Part shown: positions 1-7,312 of the stretch, one piece after another | How positions within the stretch are numbered: position 1 is the first letter of the stretch | How the letters are laid out: each line of letters starts with the position of its first letter | From: Phycisphaerae bacterium | Lineage (GTDB): Bacteria; Planctomycetota; Phycisphaerae; UBA1845; Fen-1342 | Direction of reading: 5' to 3' | Assembly (NCBI GenBank): GCA_026984555.1 | Contig: JALSRY010000737.1 | Coordinates: forward strand, 1-7,344 | Length of the DNA stretch: 7,344 bases | Translations under genes and position numbers: made by a program | Notes under the pieces: model-generated | What the model saw: the letters and a program-made list of their open reading frames with translations, nothing else | What the model was told of the DNA's origin: nothing | Databases searched by the model: none

Positions 1-8
1 GGCCACAA

Positions 9-14
9 CCTCCT
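9..14 (-). promoter_or_regulatory. Shine-Dalgarno sequence of a divergent gene starting just left of the window
   Basis: Read on the minus strand, positions 17 to 9 give GGGAGGAGG, which contains a complete AGGAGG core. It is followed by eight bases that run to the window edge. Normal ribosome-binding spacing would put a start codon at or just beyond the edge, so a leftward gene probably begins immediately outside the window. A GTG at 6-4 lies only two bases from the core, which is too close to be the preferred start. No coding sequence of that gene can be read here, so its product is unknown. Confidence 0.4.
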
Positions 15-189
15 CCCGACGTTTATTGATGCTCGGGCGGACTGAGGCGGGCAGAGCCCCGACCAGTCGGCGGCCGTCGCTCGCCGGCCTGCGGGTTGCG
101 ACCGGGAGCGCGGTGGCGTGTCGCCGCCTCCGGGGCCACGAACAGCCCCGCTCGCGGATCTTTTTCCTCCTCCTCTCGTCCGATCCATC
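15..189. other. Gene-poor leader region between a presumed divergent gene and the tRNA
   Basis: This stretch has no protein that I can recognise. A 62-codon plus-strand reading frame at 26-214 is arginine- and serine-rich, has no ribosome-binding site, and runs through the probable tRNA promoter, so I treat it as chance. The region would hold the promoter and leader of the presumed leftward gene. I see no convincing minus-strand -35/-10 pair. A stem-loop with a T-run at 124-165 is listed separately. Confidence 0.4.
124..165 (+). terminator. Possible stem-loop with T-run (weak terminator candidate)
   Basis: CGGGGC at 131-136 pairs perfectly with GCCCCG at 145-150 across an 8-base loop. An outer CCGC (124-127) / GCGG (154-157) pairing is separated from it by a 3x3 internal loop. 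ATC and five Ts (161-165) follow. This resembles an intrinsic terminator pointing right. The internal loop weakens it, and the gene it would terminate is unclear if the left neighbour reads leftward. Confidence 0.25.
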
Positions 190-217
190 TTGCGAGCGCC
201 GGCGGGGATGGTAGTAT
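190..217 (+). promoter_or_regulatory. Probable sigma70-type promoter for tRNA-Lys
   Basis: A -35-like TTGCGA (190-195) and a -10-like TAGTAT (212-217) are separated by 16 bases. Each matches four of six consensus positions. They stand out as the least GC-rich stretch upstream of the tRNA. Transcription would start near 224, giving a leader of about 30 nt before the tRNA 5' end, a normal arrangement. This is consensus matching only. Confidence 0.45.
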
Positions 218-256
218 TTCGGAGGCTGGCCCGGGTGCTCCTCGGCGAGCCGCAAC

Positions 257-329
<73 letters not shown>

Positions 330-342
330 TCCCAAGTATGCT

Positions 343-378
343 AGAGGCGGGCGCTGTCGGGTGGTGGCGTCCGCTTTT
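343..378 (+). terminator. Intrinsic terminator after tRNA-Lys
   Basis: GCGGGCGC (347-354) pairs with GCGTCCGC (367-374) over eight positions with one G-U wobble, around a 12-base loop. TTTT (375-378) and a further CGGCTTT follow. The Ts can also pair with AGAG at 343-346, lengthening the stem. It lies 14 nt downstream of the tRNA and ends only 14 nt before the first candidate start of the next gene. It therefore probably separates tRNA transcription from the glycosyltransferase/mannosidase gene, or attenuates readthrough into it. Confidence 0.55.
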
Positions 379-392
379 CGGCTTTCCGGGCT

Positions 393-3300
393 GTGTCGAT
401 GTCCCGCTCCGCAACCCCCACCGACTTCGCCGGACTCCCCGTGCGTGTCTTGGCTCTCGAACCTTACTACGGCGGGAGCCATCAGGCGTTTCTCGACGGC
501 TGGCGCGGTCACAGTCGGCACGACTGGACACTGCTGACGCGGCCGGCGTTCAAGTGGAAATGGCGGATGCGCAACAGCGCCCTGGCGTTTGCGGATGCCC
601 TCCGTCCACGCGTCGCCGCCGGCCAGCGGTGGGATGTGCTCTGGTGTTCGGATATGCTCGATCTGGCGGCGTGGCGTGGCCTCGCGCCGCCGCCCCTGTC
701 CAACCTCCCCGCCGTCGTCTACTTCCACGAAAACCAACTGACCTACCCCGTGCGCCACCAACAGGAACGCGACTATCACTTCGGCTACACGAACATGACC
801 ACCGCGCTGGCCGCAACGGAGGTGTGGTTCAATTCGACCTTCAACCGCGATTCGTTTCTGGAAGCGTTGCCCCGTTTCCTCCAGCGGATGCCCGACGATC
901 ACCCCGTCGATGTCGTCGCGCGCATCGCCGCCAAAACGCGCGTCATGCCGCCCGGGGTCGATCCCCTCCCGGCACGCGGCCCGCGCCCTCCGGGACCGCT
1001 ACGCATCCTCTGGGCCGCACGCTGGGAACACGACAAGAATCCCGGGCTGTTCTTCGACGCGATCCGCCGTCTCGACCACGCGGGCATCGTGTTTCGTCTC
1101 AGTGTCATCGGCGAGCGGTTTCGCGATGTGCCCGCGTGTTTCGATCGCGCCCGCCGGCAGTTCGCCCGATGTATCGACCGCTGGGGATACCAGCAGCGCC
1201 GCGCCGACTATCTCGCCGCCCTGCGCGAAGCGGACGTGATCGTATCCACGGCCGATCACGAATTCTTCGGCTTGAGCGTCGTAGAGGCCGTGCTGGCCGG
1301 CGCGTGGCCGGTTCTGCCGCGACGGCTCGCCTACCCGGAGATTTTCACGGACTTGCCGCCCGAGGCGGCCGACCTGTGTTTCTTCGATGGCTCCGCCGAG
1401 GCTCTCGCCGGCCGGCTGGCGGATTTGGCCCGGCGGATGGACCGCGGCGTCTCGTTGCCCACCGACCTAGCCACGCGCGCCGTGCGGGCCTACACCTGGC
1501 CGCGCGTCGCGCCCCGGCTCGACACCGCGTTGGCGGCTCGCGCGATGCGGCCGCCCGACTGCCGGCAATCTTTCCCCACACCAGGACCCTTTTCGAACGG
1601 AAAACCAATGCGCAAACGCATCGCACTCGACGGCGCCTGGCAGATGCGCCAGGTGGGAAAACCCGACTGGACGCCCGCGACGGTGCCCGGCTGCGTTCAC
1701 ACCGACCTGATGGCGGCGGGAAAGATTCCCGACCCGCTGGTCGACACGAACGAGCTCGATGTGCTGTGGATCGACGAAGCCGACTGGGAATACGAGCGAA
1801 CATGCAACCTCGACGAGCGATTCTGCGCACACAAGGTGCAGCAACTTGTCTGCGACGGGCTCGATACCGTCGCCCGCGTCTTCGTCAACGATCGCCTCGT
1901 CGGCGAAACCGCGAACATGTTTCGCCAGTACCGCTTCGACGTGGCGCCCCACCTGGTCCCCGGAGAAAACCGGATCCGCATCGTATTCCGTTCGCCGACC
2001 CGTTCCGGCAAGAAACGCGCCGAAGCAACGTCCACCGAGCTGTTCGGATCGGAATACGACTGGGGTTCCGGCCGCACCCGCAAGACCTATCGCCCGTACC
2101 TGCGCAAGGCCCAGTACCAATTCGGCTGGGACTGGGGGCCGTGTTTGGCTACCAGCGGCATCTGGCGAAGCATTCGCCTGGTCGCCGGCGATGCGCCCCT
2201 CATCGAATACCTCACGACCCGGCAGCAGCACGAGTCCGACCGCGTGCGGCTGAACGTGCGCGCTCACCTGTTCGTTCCCGAAAACACCGTCGGGCGGCTC
2301 GAAGTGTTCGTGAACGGAGCGAGCCGACCCGCCGCGGTCACGCCCGCACGGCTTTCCGCGGGTCATGCGGTTGTCGAGGCGGACGTGTCGATCTCCTCGC
2401 CCCGGCTGTGGTGGCCCGCGGGGTACGGCGAACCCCATCTCTACACCATCGCGGCCCGCTGGGTCGAAGACGACGGTTCGATCGCCGACGAGACCGAGGC
2501 CCGCGTGGGCCTGCGTACGGTCGAGCTGGTTCGGGAGCCGGACGCCGCCGGTGAGACATTCTTTTTCCGCATCAACGGGACCGACGTTTTCTGCAAGGGG
2601 GCGAACTGGATCCCCGCCGACTCCTTCCCGACTCGCGTGTCCGAAGAACGCTACGAGTTTCTCCTTCGCGCCGCCGTCGATGCGAACATGAACATGCTCC
2701 GTGTCTGGGGGGGCGGCATCTACGAAAGCGACACGTTCTACCGCCTGTGCGACGAGCTGGGCCTGATGGTCTGGCAGGATTTCATGTTCGCGTGCGCGGC
2801 TTACCCCGCCGATGACGCGTTTTGCAACAACGTCGCCGCCGAGGCACGCCACCAAATCAGACGACTCGCCAACCACCCCTCGATCGTGCTCTGGTGCGGC
2901 GACAACGAGAACGAGTGGCTTTTCTTCGAGCTGATGGACCCGAACAACGACCAGCGGCCTTCCCGCGAGGATTACGACCGCCTGGTTCTCGGCACGCTCG
3001 CATCAACCGTCGCCGAAGAAGACCCGGGCCGACCCTGGTGGCCCAGCTCCCCGTCGAGCCAGGGGGCCGCCAGGGCCAATGACCCGGCGCGCGGCGACGT
3101 GCATTACTGGGAGATGTGGCAACCCGGCCGGGAGCTCGATCACTACCTGCGGGTTTCTCCACGGTTTTGCAGCGAGTTCGGCTTCCAATCGTTGCCTTCG
3201 CTCAGCACCTTGCGGACCGCGATTACGTCGAAGATATGCCGCGCGGACGATCCCGTCGTCGTCCACCACCAGCGCTCGGCCGGCGGAAACGAGAGAATCA

Positions 3301-4133
3301 CCGCCGGCGTGAAACGCTTGTTTCACGAGCCTGCGGACTTCGACGAAATGTGCTACTTGAGCCAGCTCGTGCACGGCCTGGCGCTCAAGAACGGCGTCGA
3401 GCACTGGCGGCGACTCAAACCGCACTGCATGGGAACGCTCTACTGGCAGTTGGAGGATTGCTGGGTCGTCGTGTCCTGGGCGTCCATCGACTACGCCCTT
3501 CGCTACAAGGCCCCGCACTATTTCGCCCGGCGATTCTATTCGCCCCTCCTCGGCTCGCTGGTCCATGACGAAGACGAACTCCACTTGTGGGCCACGAGCG
3601 ATCTTACGCACGCCATCGACGCGAAGTGGCGGCTCGAACTCTGGAATCTCGACGGGCGCCGCGTGTCCGAACGGACCGGCGTCGTGAGCCTCGCCGCCGG
3701 CGCGAGCCGCAGCTTCATGACGATTCCCCATGCCGGCCTGTTCGAGCAGGTGGACAAGGCGTCTTGCATCGCCCGGTTGCGGATCGATGCACCCGGCTGC
3801 CGGCACGAGAACGTGCACGTGTTCGCACCGTACAGGCACTTGCCGCTCGCATGCCCCCGGATCGAGGCGACCATCGAGCCCGAGCCCGGTACGCCGCGAG
3901 CTCCGGCCGGCGCAAGCACCGCGCGAATCACACTGAACACCGACAACATCGCGCTGTTCGTGGAAGTCGATCCCGGCGATATCCGGGGCATCCTCAGCGA
4001 TAATTATTTCACGCTCTTCCCCGGCCAGCCCCTGAGCGTGACGTTTCGAGCACCCGGCAGCGTGGACCTGTCCCGGTTGCAAGCAGCGCTGCGCGTCCGC
4101 AGCCTGCGAGGGTCCGCCACATGCCAACACTGA
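393..4133 (+). CDS. Fused QTMAN-like (DUF3524) glycosyltransferase and GH2 beta-mannosidase
   Basis: One open frame of 1246 codons encodes two complete enzymes. Residues about 17-388 form a GT-B glycosyltransferase of the tRNA-queuosine mannosyltransferase type. Residues 406-1246 form a GH2 beta-mannosidase of normal size (841 residues). Neither part has a signal peptide or membrane segment, so the product should be cytoplasmic. The start is uncertain. GTG 393 and ATG 399 are in frame, and GTG 441 lies directly before the conserved core; none has a good Shine-Dalgarno. High third-position GC from 393 onward favours 393 or 399. No stop separates the modules, but the linker at codons 392-405 has low third-position GC and looks like former intergenic sequence. 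Two separate proteins with a lost stop (mutation or sequence error) is thus a serious alternative, with the second protein starting at ATG 1608. The gene converges on the minus-strand gene, leaving a 55 bp gap. Confidence 0.85.
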   Translation: MSMSRSATPTDFAGLPVRVLALEPYYGGSHQAFLDGWRGHSRHDWTLLTRPAFKWKWRMRNSALAFADALRPRVAAGQRWDVLWCSDMLDLAAWRGLAPPPLSNLPAVVYFHENQLTYPVRHQQERDYHFGYTNMTTALAATEVWFNSTFNRDSFLEALPRFLQRMPDDHPVDVVARIAAKTRVMPPGVDPLPARGPRPPGPLRILWAARWEHDKNPGLFFDAIRRLDHAGIVFRLSVIGERFRDVPACFDRARRQFARCIDRWGYQQRRADYLAALREADVIVSTADHEFFGLSVVEAVLAGAWPVLPRRLAYPEIFTDLPPEAADLCFFDGSAEALAGRLADLARRMDRGVSLPTDLATRAVRAYTWPRVAPRLDTALAARAMRPPDCRQSFPTPGPFSNGKPMRKRIALDGAWQMRQVGKPDWTPATVPGCVHTDLMAAGKIPDPLVDTNELDVLWIDEADWEYERTCNLDERFCAHKVQQLVCDGLDTVARVFVNDRLVGETANMFRQYRFDVAPHLVPGENRIRIVFRSPTRSGKKRAEATSTELFGSEYDWGSGRTRKTYRPYLRKAQYQFGWDWGPCLATSGIWRSIRLVAGDAPLIEYLTTRQQHESDRVRLNVRAHLFVPENTVGRLEVFVNGASRPAAVTPARLSAGHAVVEADVSISSPRLWWPAGYGEPHLYTIAARWVEDDGSIADETEARVGLRTVELVREPDAAGETFFFRINGTDVFCKGANWIPADSFPTRVSEERYEFLLRAAVDANMNMLRVWGGGIYESDTFYRLCDELGLMVWQDFMFACAAYPADDAFCNNVAAEARHQIRRLANHPSIVLWCGDNENEWLFFELMDPNNDQRPSREDYDRLVLGTLASTVAEEDPGRPWWPSSPSSQGAARANDPARGDVHYWEMWQPGRELDHYLRVSPRFCSEFGFQSLPSLSTLRTAITSKICRADDPVVVHHQRSAGGNERITAGVKRLFHEPADFDEMCYLSQLVHGLALKNGVEHWRRLKPHCMGTLYWQLEDCWVVVSWASIDYALRYKAPHYFARRFYSPLLGSLVHDEDELHLWATSDLTHAIDAKWRLELWNLDGRRVSERTGVVSLAAGASRSFMTIPHAGLFEQVDKASCIARLRIDAPGCRHENVHVFAPYRHLPLACPRIEATIEPEPGTPRAPAGASTARITLNTDNIALFVEVDPGDIRGILSDNYFTLFPGQPLSVTFRAPGSVDLSRLQAALRVRSLRGSATCQH
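441..1565 (+). other. N-terminal module: QTMAN/GTDC1-like (DUF3524) glycosyltransferase
   Basis: This module spans residues about 17-391. Visible family hallmarks are LEPYYGGSH (22-30), KWKWRMR (54-60), SDML (86-89), FHENQLTYP (111-119), DYHFGYTN (127-134), FNS (146-148) and PPGVD (186-190). The C-terminal Rossmann half carries RWEHDKNP (210-217) and the EX7E motif, E290 to E298, inside DHEFFGLSVVEA. EX7E is typical of retaining GT-B enzymes that bind nucleotide sugars. The animal homologue GTDC1/QTMAN transfers mannose from GDP-mannose to queuosine in tRNA-Asp. The same reaction here is inference from motif similarity, and bacterial members may use another sugar or acceptor. No queuosine synthesis gene lies in the window. 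Length and motif order look complete. Confidence 0.85.
1566..1607 (+). other. Linker between fused modules, resembling a former intergenic spacer
   Basis: These fourteen codons join the two enzymes. Only 5 of 14 end in G or C, whereas about 20 of the preceding 21 codons do. The drop begins exactly at CAA (1566-1568), which one C/T transition would turn into TAA. The encoded peptide (QSFPTPGPFSNGKP) has no recognisable structure. A weak GGA (1599-1601) lies six bases before ATG 1608 and could be a residual ribosome-binding site for a separate mannosidase gene. Confidence 0.55.
1608..4133 (+). other. C-terminal module: GH2 beta-mannosidase (possible separate gene)
   Basis: This module hydrolyses terminal beta-mannosides if it behaves like its family. 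Residues 406-~600 are the N-terminal jelly-roll sugar-binding domain, beginning LDGAWQMRQ and followed by VPGCVHTDLM. An immunoglobulin-like domain follows to about 720. The TIM barrel contains GANWIPAD (738-745), MLRVWGGGIYE (768-778) and WQDFMFAC (794-801), which are classic for the beta-mannosidase branch of GH2. The acid/base is expected at E839 in CGDNENEW and the nucleophile at E928 in CSEFGFQSLPS. The 89-residue gap between them is normal for this branch. C-terminal beta domains run to 1246. There is no signal peptide, so it would act on imported oligosaccharides. D837 stands where many relatives have N (GNNE). As a separate gene it would start at ATG 1608. Confidence 0.9.
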
Positions 4134-4188
4134 CCGGCATCGCCCGGGAATCCCCCGTCGCGTGAGCCGTGCCGACGAGCCCGTGAGA
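4134..4188. other. Short convergent intergenic spacer without a clear terminator
   Basis: Fifty-five bases separate the two converging stop codons. The only clear symmetry is CCGTGA/TCACGG at 4181-4186 and 4189-4194, which overlaps the minus-strand stop codon. Its loop is too tight and it has no T-run on either side. Termination here may be Rho-dependent or rely on structures I cannot score by eye. Confidence 0.4.
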
Positions 4189-7100
4189 TCACGGCCTGCT
4201 TGTTGGAGCCCGGGAAATGGTTACCCACTCGGGCACGACCAGCCCGCCCGGCGGATTGGGCGGCGCTGCGTCGAAACGCAGGATGTATGCTCCACCCTCA
4301 CGCGCCAGCGTGTACGACACGTCGCCATACAGTGTCGGAAACGCGGCGATACGCACGCGCCCCCCGGGAACATCCAGCCACGCGCGCGGCACACCCGCCG
4401 CCAGTAACAGGGCTTCACGCCGCTCGTCCTCGTAGACGAACATGCTGCGGACGGCGTTGATGTACGCCGAGCCGACCCACGTATGGGGCATGTCTCCGAT
4501 GAAGCGCGGGGTTGCCGGGTCGCGCCAGACAACCTCGGCCCACTGGTTCCACGCCGCCGGCCGCTGTCCTTCGAAGAAAAAACGCAGCAGCTCGCGAGCC
4601 CGCTCGGGTTGTTCCAGGCGGATAAACGTACCCACCAGGCGGATTTCGTAAGGCGTGTAGCTGTCCCATTTCAACTCGCCCGCGCGTCGTTTGCAGAAGA
4701 ATCGCCAGTAACGCTCGAACGTGTTGTGCAGTGCCGGCTCGGGAGCTCGGCCGAGCTGGTCGCCGGGGAACACGGCGATCGCCGTCGAAGTTGCGTCGAA
4801 ATCGCCCAGCTCGACACAACCCGGAATGTAGTCGATGCCGTGGTTCTTCATCGCCAGCCGAATCGAGGCGTACAAATCGTGCTGGAAGGTGTCACGCAAT
4901 GTCGCGTATCGGTGCGCCAATCGCGGCCGCTGGCAGGTGTCGGCGATGGCGGCGGCGTCTTCGAGCCCACGCAACACCCAGAAATCATCCCAGTACGAGT
5001 GCATCGGCTCGGCCGAGTAACCCTCGTGGCTGATCGACCGCGGCACGAGGCCGTAACACGCTCGCCGCCGGGGTGGTCCGTCGCGGTAATCCGGCCCGGT
5101 CTGCCGGGCTCGGAGCGACTCGATGTATGTCACGCCGGCGATGACCTGCGGCAGGTGCGCTCGCAGAAACGCGGCATCGTGCGTGAACTGGTAGGTTCTG
5201 CGCAACAGGTGGATGAACTCGCCCGTGCTGTCGTGTTCGTCGACGGGGTCCGCTCCCCGATCGTCCACCACCGCCGGCACCTTGCCGCTGGGGAATTGGA
5301 AGCCGGCGTACCAATCGGCAAATGCGCGTACCTGCTGCGTATGACGGGTGTAGAGCAGCGCTGTCGATGTCATCGCACCGTCGCGGATCCAACTCCGCGC
5401 GTAGGTGCGCGAGCCGGGTTGCATGGCGGGGCCGTCGGCGTTGATCAGGATGTACGCTTGCGTCGTTCGGAAGGTGTCTCGCAGCTTCGTTGCGAATGGC
5501 AACGCGGGTACGTCCATCGTCACGCGCCCCAACGTTTTCCGCCACTCGTCGCTACCCGCCGCCAGTAGACGCTCGAATCGTTCGGCGGCGACTTCGGGCT
5601 CCAACGCGGAAGCGGGCGCCAACTCGTCGCGAGTGTGAAAGGGAAAACTCACCATCGCGTACCGTGTCGAAGCTGGTGGCAGGTTGAAATCGTAACACCA
5701 CGCCCCCGACGCCAGGCCGTCCGCGTCGCGCGCGCTTGGTGTCGTGGGGAGCGTACCGGCGGCGAGGTGCTCGACGATTTCGCCGCGCGCAAAGTTCGTG
5801 GCGCCGAACGCATCCGCCGAAGTCCATACTGTTACAGGCTTTGCGTTCACGATTGCCGAGCGGGCGTCGAGCGTCAGGTGCGTGATTCGCGTTACGCCGC
5901 CGGTGATGTTGAGGTTCTGCCAAGGCGGCAGTACCTGGAACGGGCGAATCGCGAGAAACAAGCGGACTTGTCGCTGGCGGTTGGTGTCGTTGCGAATCTG
6001 GTAGCGTATGGCGACACCGCTGCGTCCCGCTGCGCCCGCTGCGAGGGGTGTCACGGCGAGCGAGAGTCCGTCGACACGCCATGTGACCGTGGGAATCGGC
6101 AGGTAGTTTTCCGCCAGGGATTGCGTGATTCTGGCGTCTGCCGACGTCATGAGGCGGCCATCGGCCCACAACATCGGCTCGATGCGGAACGCGCCGCGCC
6201 CGACCTCGACCGCCCCGGCGGCGTCGACGAGCGCCTCGTCGCCATCCTGTGGAATACCCACAACCGTCCAATATCGCGGTTGACCCGCGAAATATCGTGG
6301 GGTCCAGTCGCGTCGCCGGTCGTGCGCGATGGTCGTGAACATGTTGTTGAGCGATTCGCCGAAGGCAACGTCGAGCACGCGGAATCCGCGCAGGCCGACG
6401 CCGCGATTTCGCGAAGCTCGGCGGACATCGAGTTTGAGGTAGCGTCCTTCGGCGTCAGGGAGGCGGACGTAGCGCCGCTTGCCGGCGGCGTTGCGCACGC
6501 GGGCGATGGTGCGGTAGCGTTTCCCGTCGATGGATACCGAGACATCCAGGTCGCGGGGGTAGTCGTGGGCGTCCCAGTCGAGTCGCACGCCTCCGAACTC
6601 GTGGTAATGGCGCAGATCAGCGACGACGGTGGGATGCTGGTCGGTGGCGGCGCTGTGCCAGTCGAGCCGGCCGGCGGGATCGGGCACGATCAGGGGCGGG
6701 GCGGCACTGTCGGCGGCGGAGGAAAACCGCAGCCGGGGCGCTCGTGTCAGCGGGCGGGGGACGGGCATCGGCTCGAAGGTCAGGTCGTCGAAGAGCACAT
6801 AACCCTTGCCGCCGGCGCCCGCTGAGATCGCCAGCTCGATTGCCGCGATGCGACGCAGCGGCTGTCCGGCGGCCGGTCCCCAGGCGAAACGGACCTGGCG
6901 TTTTCTCTCGAACAGTATCCGCCAGTCGGCGGGAAAGTCGAAGTTTCGCCGCACGTTCCACCAGACGTTCGGGTGGTCGGCGTCGATCAGCTTGAACTCG
7001 AGGTTGTTGGGCGGGGCGTCCCCGCGCAGCGCGAGCGCAAAGCGGTAATTGTCGGGCAGGTCGAGGGAGAGCTGGCGGCGGATCACGCAATAGCCGGCAC

Positions 7101-7308
7101 CGCCGGCGAAATCGAAATCGAGTCGCAGTGCCGAGCCGTGTCGTCCGGCGACGGCCGAGAGCGTGGCGGTGACACCGTCGGAGGTGATGACCGTCCAGTG
7201 GGCGGGTGTCTCGAATCCGTCGAGGAGTCTCGGTTCGCCCGCGGACAGCGGGGGGGCGAGGACGATCAGGAGGGCGACGAGCCCGCCGAGACGGGCCGCA
7301 CGGATCAT
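4189..7308 (-). CDS. Secreted multidomain six-hairpin glycosidase-like protein with two N-terminal carbohydrate-binding-type modules
   Basis: A 1039-residue protein. Residues 1-24 form a signal peptide: MIRAAR, a hydrophobic core LGGLVALLIVLAPP, and likely cleavage near LSAG, so it is exported. Residues about 28-180 form a beta-sandwich resembling CBM11/CIA30-type domains (LLDGFE at the start, GYVLFDDLTFEP at the end). Residues about 210-318 look like a discoidin (F5/8 type C) domain, with DLDVSVSIDGKRYRTIARV and GRYLKLDVR. Residues about 320-590 are probably a beta-sandwich linker. Residues about 605-960 form an (alpha/alpha)6 toroid, with RSWIRDG (638-644), DEHDSTGEFIHLL (690-702), SYWDDFWVLRGL (771-782), WNQWAEVVW (920-928) and GDMPHTWVGSAYI (938-950). 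RxWIRDG-type motifs occur in GH15/GH63/GH78-like enzymes. D643 and E924 are candidate catalytic acids. I cannot assign a family or substrate. ATG 7308 is the obvious start because it precedes the signal peptide, although it lacks a strong Shine-Dalgarno. Confidence 0.9.
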   Translation of the reverse strand: MIRAARLGGLVALLIVLAPPLSAGEPRLLDGFETPAHWTVITSDGVTATLSAVAGRHGSALRLDFDFAGGAGYCVIRRQLSLDLPDNYRFALALRGDAPPNNLEFKLIDADHPNVWWNVRRNFDFPADWRILFERKRQVRFAWGPAAGQPLRRIAAIELAISAGAGGKGYVLFDDLTFEPMPVPRPLTRAPRLRFSSAADSAAPPLIVPDPAGRLDWHSAATDQHPTVVADLRHYHEFGGVRLDWDAHDYPRDLDVSVSIDGKRYRTIARVRNAAGKRRYVRLPDAEGRYLKLDVRRASRNRGVGLRGFRVLDVAFGESLNNMFTTIAHDRRRDWTPRYFAGQPRYWTVVGIPQDGDEALVDAAGAVEVGRGAFRIEPMLWADGRLMTSADARITQSLAENYLPIPTVTWRVDGLSLAVTPLAAGAAGRSGVAIRYQIRNDTNRQRQVRLFLAIRPFQVLPPWQNLNITGGVTRITHLTLDARSAIVNAKPVTVWTSADAFGATNFARGEIVEHLAAGTLPTTPSARDADGLASGAWCYDFNLPPASTRYAMVSFPFHTRDELAPASALEPEVAAERFERLLAAGSDEWRKTLGRVTMDVPALPFATKLRDTFRTTQAYILINADGPAMQPGSRTYARSWIRDGAMTSTALLYTRHTQQVRAFADWYAGFQFPSGKVPAVVDDRGADPVDEHDSTGEFIHLLRRTYQFTHDAAFLRAHLPQVIAGVTYIESLRARQTGPDYRDGPPRRRACYGLVPRSISHEGYSAEPMHSYWDDFWVLRGLEDAAAIADTCQRPRLAHRYATLRDTFQHDLYASIRLAMKNHGIDYIPGCVELGDFDATSTAIAVFPGDQLGRAPEPALHNTFERYWRFFCKRRAGELKWDSYTPYEIRLVGTFIRLEQPERARELLRFFFEGQRPAAWNQWAEVVWRDPATPRFIGDMPHTWVGSAYINAVRSMFVYEDERREALLLAAGVPRAWLDVPGGRVRIAAFPTLYGDVSYTLAREGGAYILRFDAAPPNPPGGLVVPEWVTISRAPTSRP

Positions 7309-7312
7309 GTCA

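Noticed and set aside
26..214. 62-codon plus-strand small protein upstream of the tRNA
   Set aside because: It has no ribosome-binding site and a low-complexity Arg/Ser-rich composition, and it passes through a stem-loop and the probable tRNA promoter.
1467..2876. 469-codon minus-strand reading frame antisense to the mannosidase
   Set aside because: No domain or motif is visible, and it lies fully opposite the well-supported GH2 coding region. This fits an antisense shadow caused by strong third-position GC bias.
3003..4130. 375-codon minus-strand frame antisense to the mannosidase C-terminus
   Set aside because: It has no recognisable features and is the mirror of a conserved coding sequence that includes the nucleophile motif.
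4181..4194. CCGTGA/TCACGG palindrome as a bidirectional terminator
   Set aside because: There are only two bases between the arms, no T-run in either direction, and it overlaps the minus-strand stop codon.
4483..6825. Two long plus-strand frames (4483-5568 and 5635-6825) opposite the secreted protein gene
   Set aside because: Neither has a recognisable domain, signal or ribosome-binding site. Both lie opposite a minus-strand gene with a signal peptide and conserved enzyme motifs.
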